A DNA stretch of 6,601 nucleotides from Clostridiales bacterium UBA7573 (GTDB lineage Bacteria > Bacillota > Clostridia > Oscillospirales > CAG-272), in assembly GCA_002477905.1 (NCBI GenBank), contig DLLB01000045.1:4289-10889 (forward strand), read 5' to 3'. Every line of letters starts with the position of its first letter. Position 1 is the first letter of the stretch. The notes under the pieces are model-generated. The model ran no database searches, was not told the origin of the DNA, and was given only the letters and a program-made list of their open reading frames with translations. The position numbers were made by a program, and so were the translations under genes. Below, piece by piece: positions 5,358 through 6,601 of this stretch.

Positions 5358-5464
5358 GTTTTGCGGACGGTGTGCCAAAGCCGTTTTTCGGGTTTGCTTC
5401 CCCGGGATACGGACAAGCACACAGACTCTGTGAAAGAGATCTATTTTTTAGGAGGTATTTCTTC
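5358..5464 (+). other. Untranslated leader of hydC
   Basis: About 107 bases between the tandem repeat and the hydC start, without a credible gene. It contains two small dyads: CACAG/CTGTG around ACT (5420-5432), and GTGTGC (5370-5375) with GCACAC (5417-5422). ACGG/CCGT followed by TTTT (near 5367-5387) is a weak terminator-like stem of only 4 bp. No riboswitch class is recognisable. The ribosome site AGGAGG is at 5450-5455. Confidence 0.4.
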
Positions 5465-5962
5465 ATGAAAAAGAAACTGACTACCGTTGCTTTCACCGGC
5501 ACGGCTGAGCAGGAAGCACAGCTTTGCGCCTTGATCGACCGCTATCGCGGTGTAAAAGGCGCGATGATGCCTGTTTTACAGCAGGCGCAGGACATCTACG
5601 GCTATCTGCCGGTGGAGGTTCAGAACATCATCGCACAGCGCATGGGCGTATCCTTGGAGGAAGTCTATGGCGTGGCATCGTTCTATTCCCAGTTCTCCTT
5701 AAACCCGAAAGGAAAGGTCGCCATCGGCGTCTGCCTTGGCACCGCTTGCTATGTCAAGGGCTCTCAGGGCATTCTGGAACGCATTTCCTTAAAGCTCGGC
5801 GGACTTGCGGCAGGCAGTACATCCTCGGACGGAAAGTATTCCATTGAGGCAACCCGTTGCATCGGCGCGTGCGGTCTGGCACCCGTCATCAGCATCAACG
5901 GCGAAGTGTACGGTCGCTTGAAGAAAGAGGATGTGGACGGTATCCTCGCACAGTATCAGTAA
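5465..5962 (+). CDS. hydC: NuoE-like [2Fe-2S] subunit of an NADH-linked (bifurcating) hydrogenase
   Basis: A 165-residue thioredoxin-like [2Fe-2S] ferredoxin of the NuoE/HydC/HndA family. In HydABC-type enzymes it relays electrons next to the flavin subunit. The start ATG at 5465 has AGGAGG (5450-5455) 9 bases upstream; the frame is open to 5372, but that part lacks a ribosome site and family similarity. An N-terminal helical part (residues about 15-80) contains MPVLQQAQDIYGYLP and EVYGVASFYSQF, typical of the family. The cluster ligands are Cys90, Cys95, Cys132 and Cys136 (CLGTAC and CIGAC). Length fits (about 155-170). It is followed after 34 bases by hydB. Close relatives also serve complex I, NAD-formate dehydrogenases and other bifurcating enzymes, so the hydrogenase assignment depends on what lies beyond the window. 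Confidence 0.93.
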   Translation: MKKKLTTVAFTGTAEQEAQLCALIDRYRGVKGAMMPVLQQAQDIYGYLPVEVQNIIAQRMGVSLEEVYGVASFYSQFSLNPKGKVAIGVCLGTACYVKGSQGILERISLKLGGLAAGSTSSDGKYSIEATRCIGACGLAPVISINGEVYGRLKKEDVDGILAQYQ

Positions 5963-5996
5963 CCGGTCCTAAACTTTTTGGAGGTGTAATCGAAAA

Positions 5997-6601
5997 ATGG
6001 AGAAAATTCATACCATAGACGAACTGCTTGCGATCCGCGACCGGTATCATGATGAGGTTGCGTGTCGTGTGCATTCTGATGTTCCCTGCAAGGAAACGCA
6101 GATTCTGATCTGCGGCGGTACCGGCTGTACTTCGTCTCACAGCATGGAGATCCGCAAGGCATTGGAAGAAACGCTTGCCGCAAAAGGCATGGAAAAAGAC
6201 GTGAAGATCATCACTACCGGTTGCTTTGGTCTTTGCGCACGCGGACCGATCATGATCGTGTATCCGGCGGGCACTTTCTACAATATGGTGCAAGTAGAAG
6301 ATGTGCCGGACATCGTGGACGCGATTGCAAACGGTACCATTGTGGATCGGTTGATTCATGAAGAAGTACATAATGAGATCGCAACGAAAGTGCAGAAACT
6401 CTCGGATTCTATGTTCTATAAGAAGCAAAAACGTGTGGCGTTGCGGAATTGCGGCGTTATCAATCCGGAAGATCTGCATGAATATATCGCCATGGACGGC
6501 TATCAGGCAATCTACAAGGTCATTACGACCATGAGCCAGCAGGATGTTATCCAGTGCATGCTGGATTCCGGTCTGCGCGGACGCGGCGGCGGCGGATTCC
6601 C
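5997..6601 (+). CDS. hydB: NuoF-like flavoprotein subunit, HydB/HndC type, C-terminus off window
   Basis: The first 201 codons of what is usually a protein of about 590-620 residues, carrying FMN, Fe-S clusters and the NAD(H) site. It is the likely bifurcation or NADH-oxidising module of a HydABC-type complex. The start ATG at 5997 has GGAGG (5980-5984) 12 bases upstream, a slightly long spacing. Residues about 35-115 form a thioredoxin-like [2Fe-2S] domain with ligands Cys39, Cys44, Cys76 and Cys80 (CGGTGC and CFGLC). This N-terminal domain separates HydB/HndC-type proteins from plain NuoF. The core domain then begins (RVALRNCGVINPEDLHEYIA) and GLRGRGGGGF at 192-201 opens the FMN-binding region, where the window ends. 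It is co-transcribed with hydC. A catalytic HydA gene is expected downstream but not visible. Confidence 0.93.
   Translation, partial: MEKIHTIDELLAIRDRYHDEVACRVHSDVPCKETQILICGGTGCTSSHSMEIRKALEETLAAKGMEKDVKIITTGCFGLCARGPIMIVYPAGTFYNMVQVEDVPDIVDAIANGTIVDRLIHEEVHNEIATKVQKLSDSMFYKKQKRVALRNCGVINPEDLHEYIAMDGYQAIYKVITTMSQQDVIQCMLDSGLRGRGGGGF

Noticed and set aside
5372..5464. 31-residue N-terminal extension of HydC
   Set aside because: It has no ribosome site, no family similarity, and a clear AGGAGG before the ATG at 5465.
5895..6479. 194-codon minus-strand frame opposite hydC/hydB
   Set aside because: It is antisense to two confidently assigned genes, with no signals of its own.

Overview
The window reads as a fragment of a Firmicutes chromosome. 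An obligately anaerobic member of the Clostridia (Oscillospiraceae/Ruminococcaceae-like) is the best guess. This rests on the strong AGGAGG-type ribosome binding sites, compact sigma-A promoters, roughly even base composition, a clostridial-looking NAD-type GAPDH, and the start of a NuoE/NuoF-like operon of the kind that builds electron-bifurcating [FeFe]-hydrogenases. Taxonomy is inferred by eye only.

Layout, left to right. (1) 1-692, minus: the first 230 codons of gap (glycolytic GAPDH), with a clear promoter at 732-760. (2) 809-2427, plus: a divergent promoter and a two-gene unit. Its first gene (882-1964) encodes an unrecognised 360-residue protein that looks like a PAS domain plus a degenerate histidine-kinase-type ATPase domain. 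It overlaps by 17 bases a ybaK-type Cys-tRNA(Pro) deacylase gene (1948-2427). (3) 2486-2557: a long hairpin with a T-tract ends that unit, and its descending arm also carries the -35 box of the next promoter. (4) 2600-2854, plus: an 84-residue two-helix membrane protein of unknown role. (5) 5130-2906, minus: mrp (Fe-S cluster carrier P-loop ATPase) followed after 2 bases by an RlmD/RumA-type 23S rRNA m5U methyltransferase, both read from a near-consensus promoter at 5166-5194. (6) 5131-5464: a divergent regulatory region with a 13-bp A/T inverted repeat, a -10 box and a tandem duplication of that -10 segment. (7) 5465-6601, plus: hydC (NuoE-like, 165 aa) and the first 201 codons of hydB (NuoF-like), which runs off the right edge.

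The genes are mostly housekeeping: glycolysis (NADH producing), translation quality control, rRNA modification, Fe-S assembly, and NADH-linked hydrogen or electron-bifurcating metabolism. GAPDH makes NADH and reduced pyridine nucleotide is what a HydABC-type enzyme consumes. Mrp could supply clusters to the Fe-S-rich hydrogenase encoded next door and to the [4Fe-4S] methyltransferase encoded behind it. These links are inferences from co-location.

I saw no CRISPR array, insertion sequence, tRNA, rRNA or phage gene, and no convincing new multi-gene system. The most interesting material is regulatory: the duplicated promoter segment ahead of hydC, the terminator-promoter overlap at 2486-2565, a 9-bp hairpin at the start of rlmD, and the PAS/pseudo-kinase protein coupled to ybaK.
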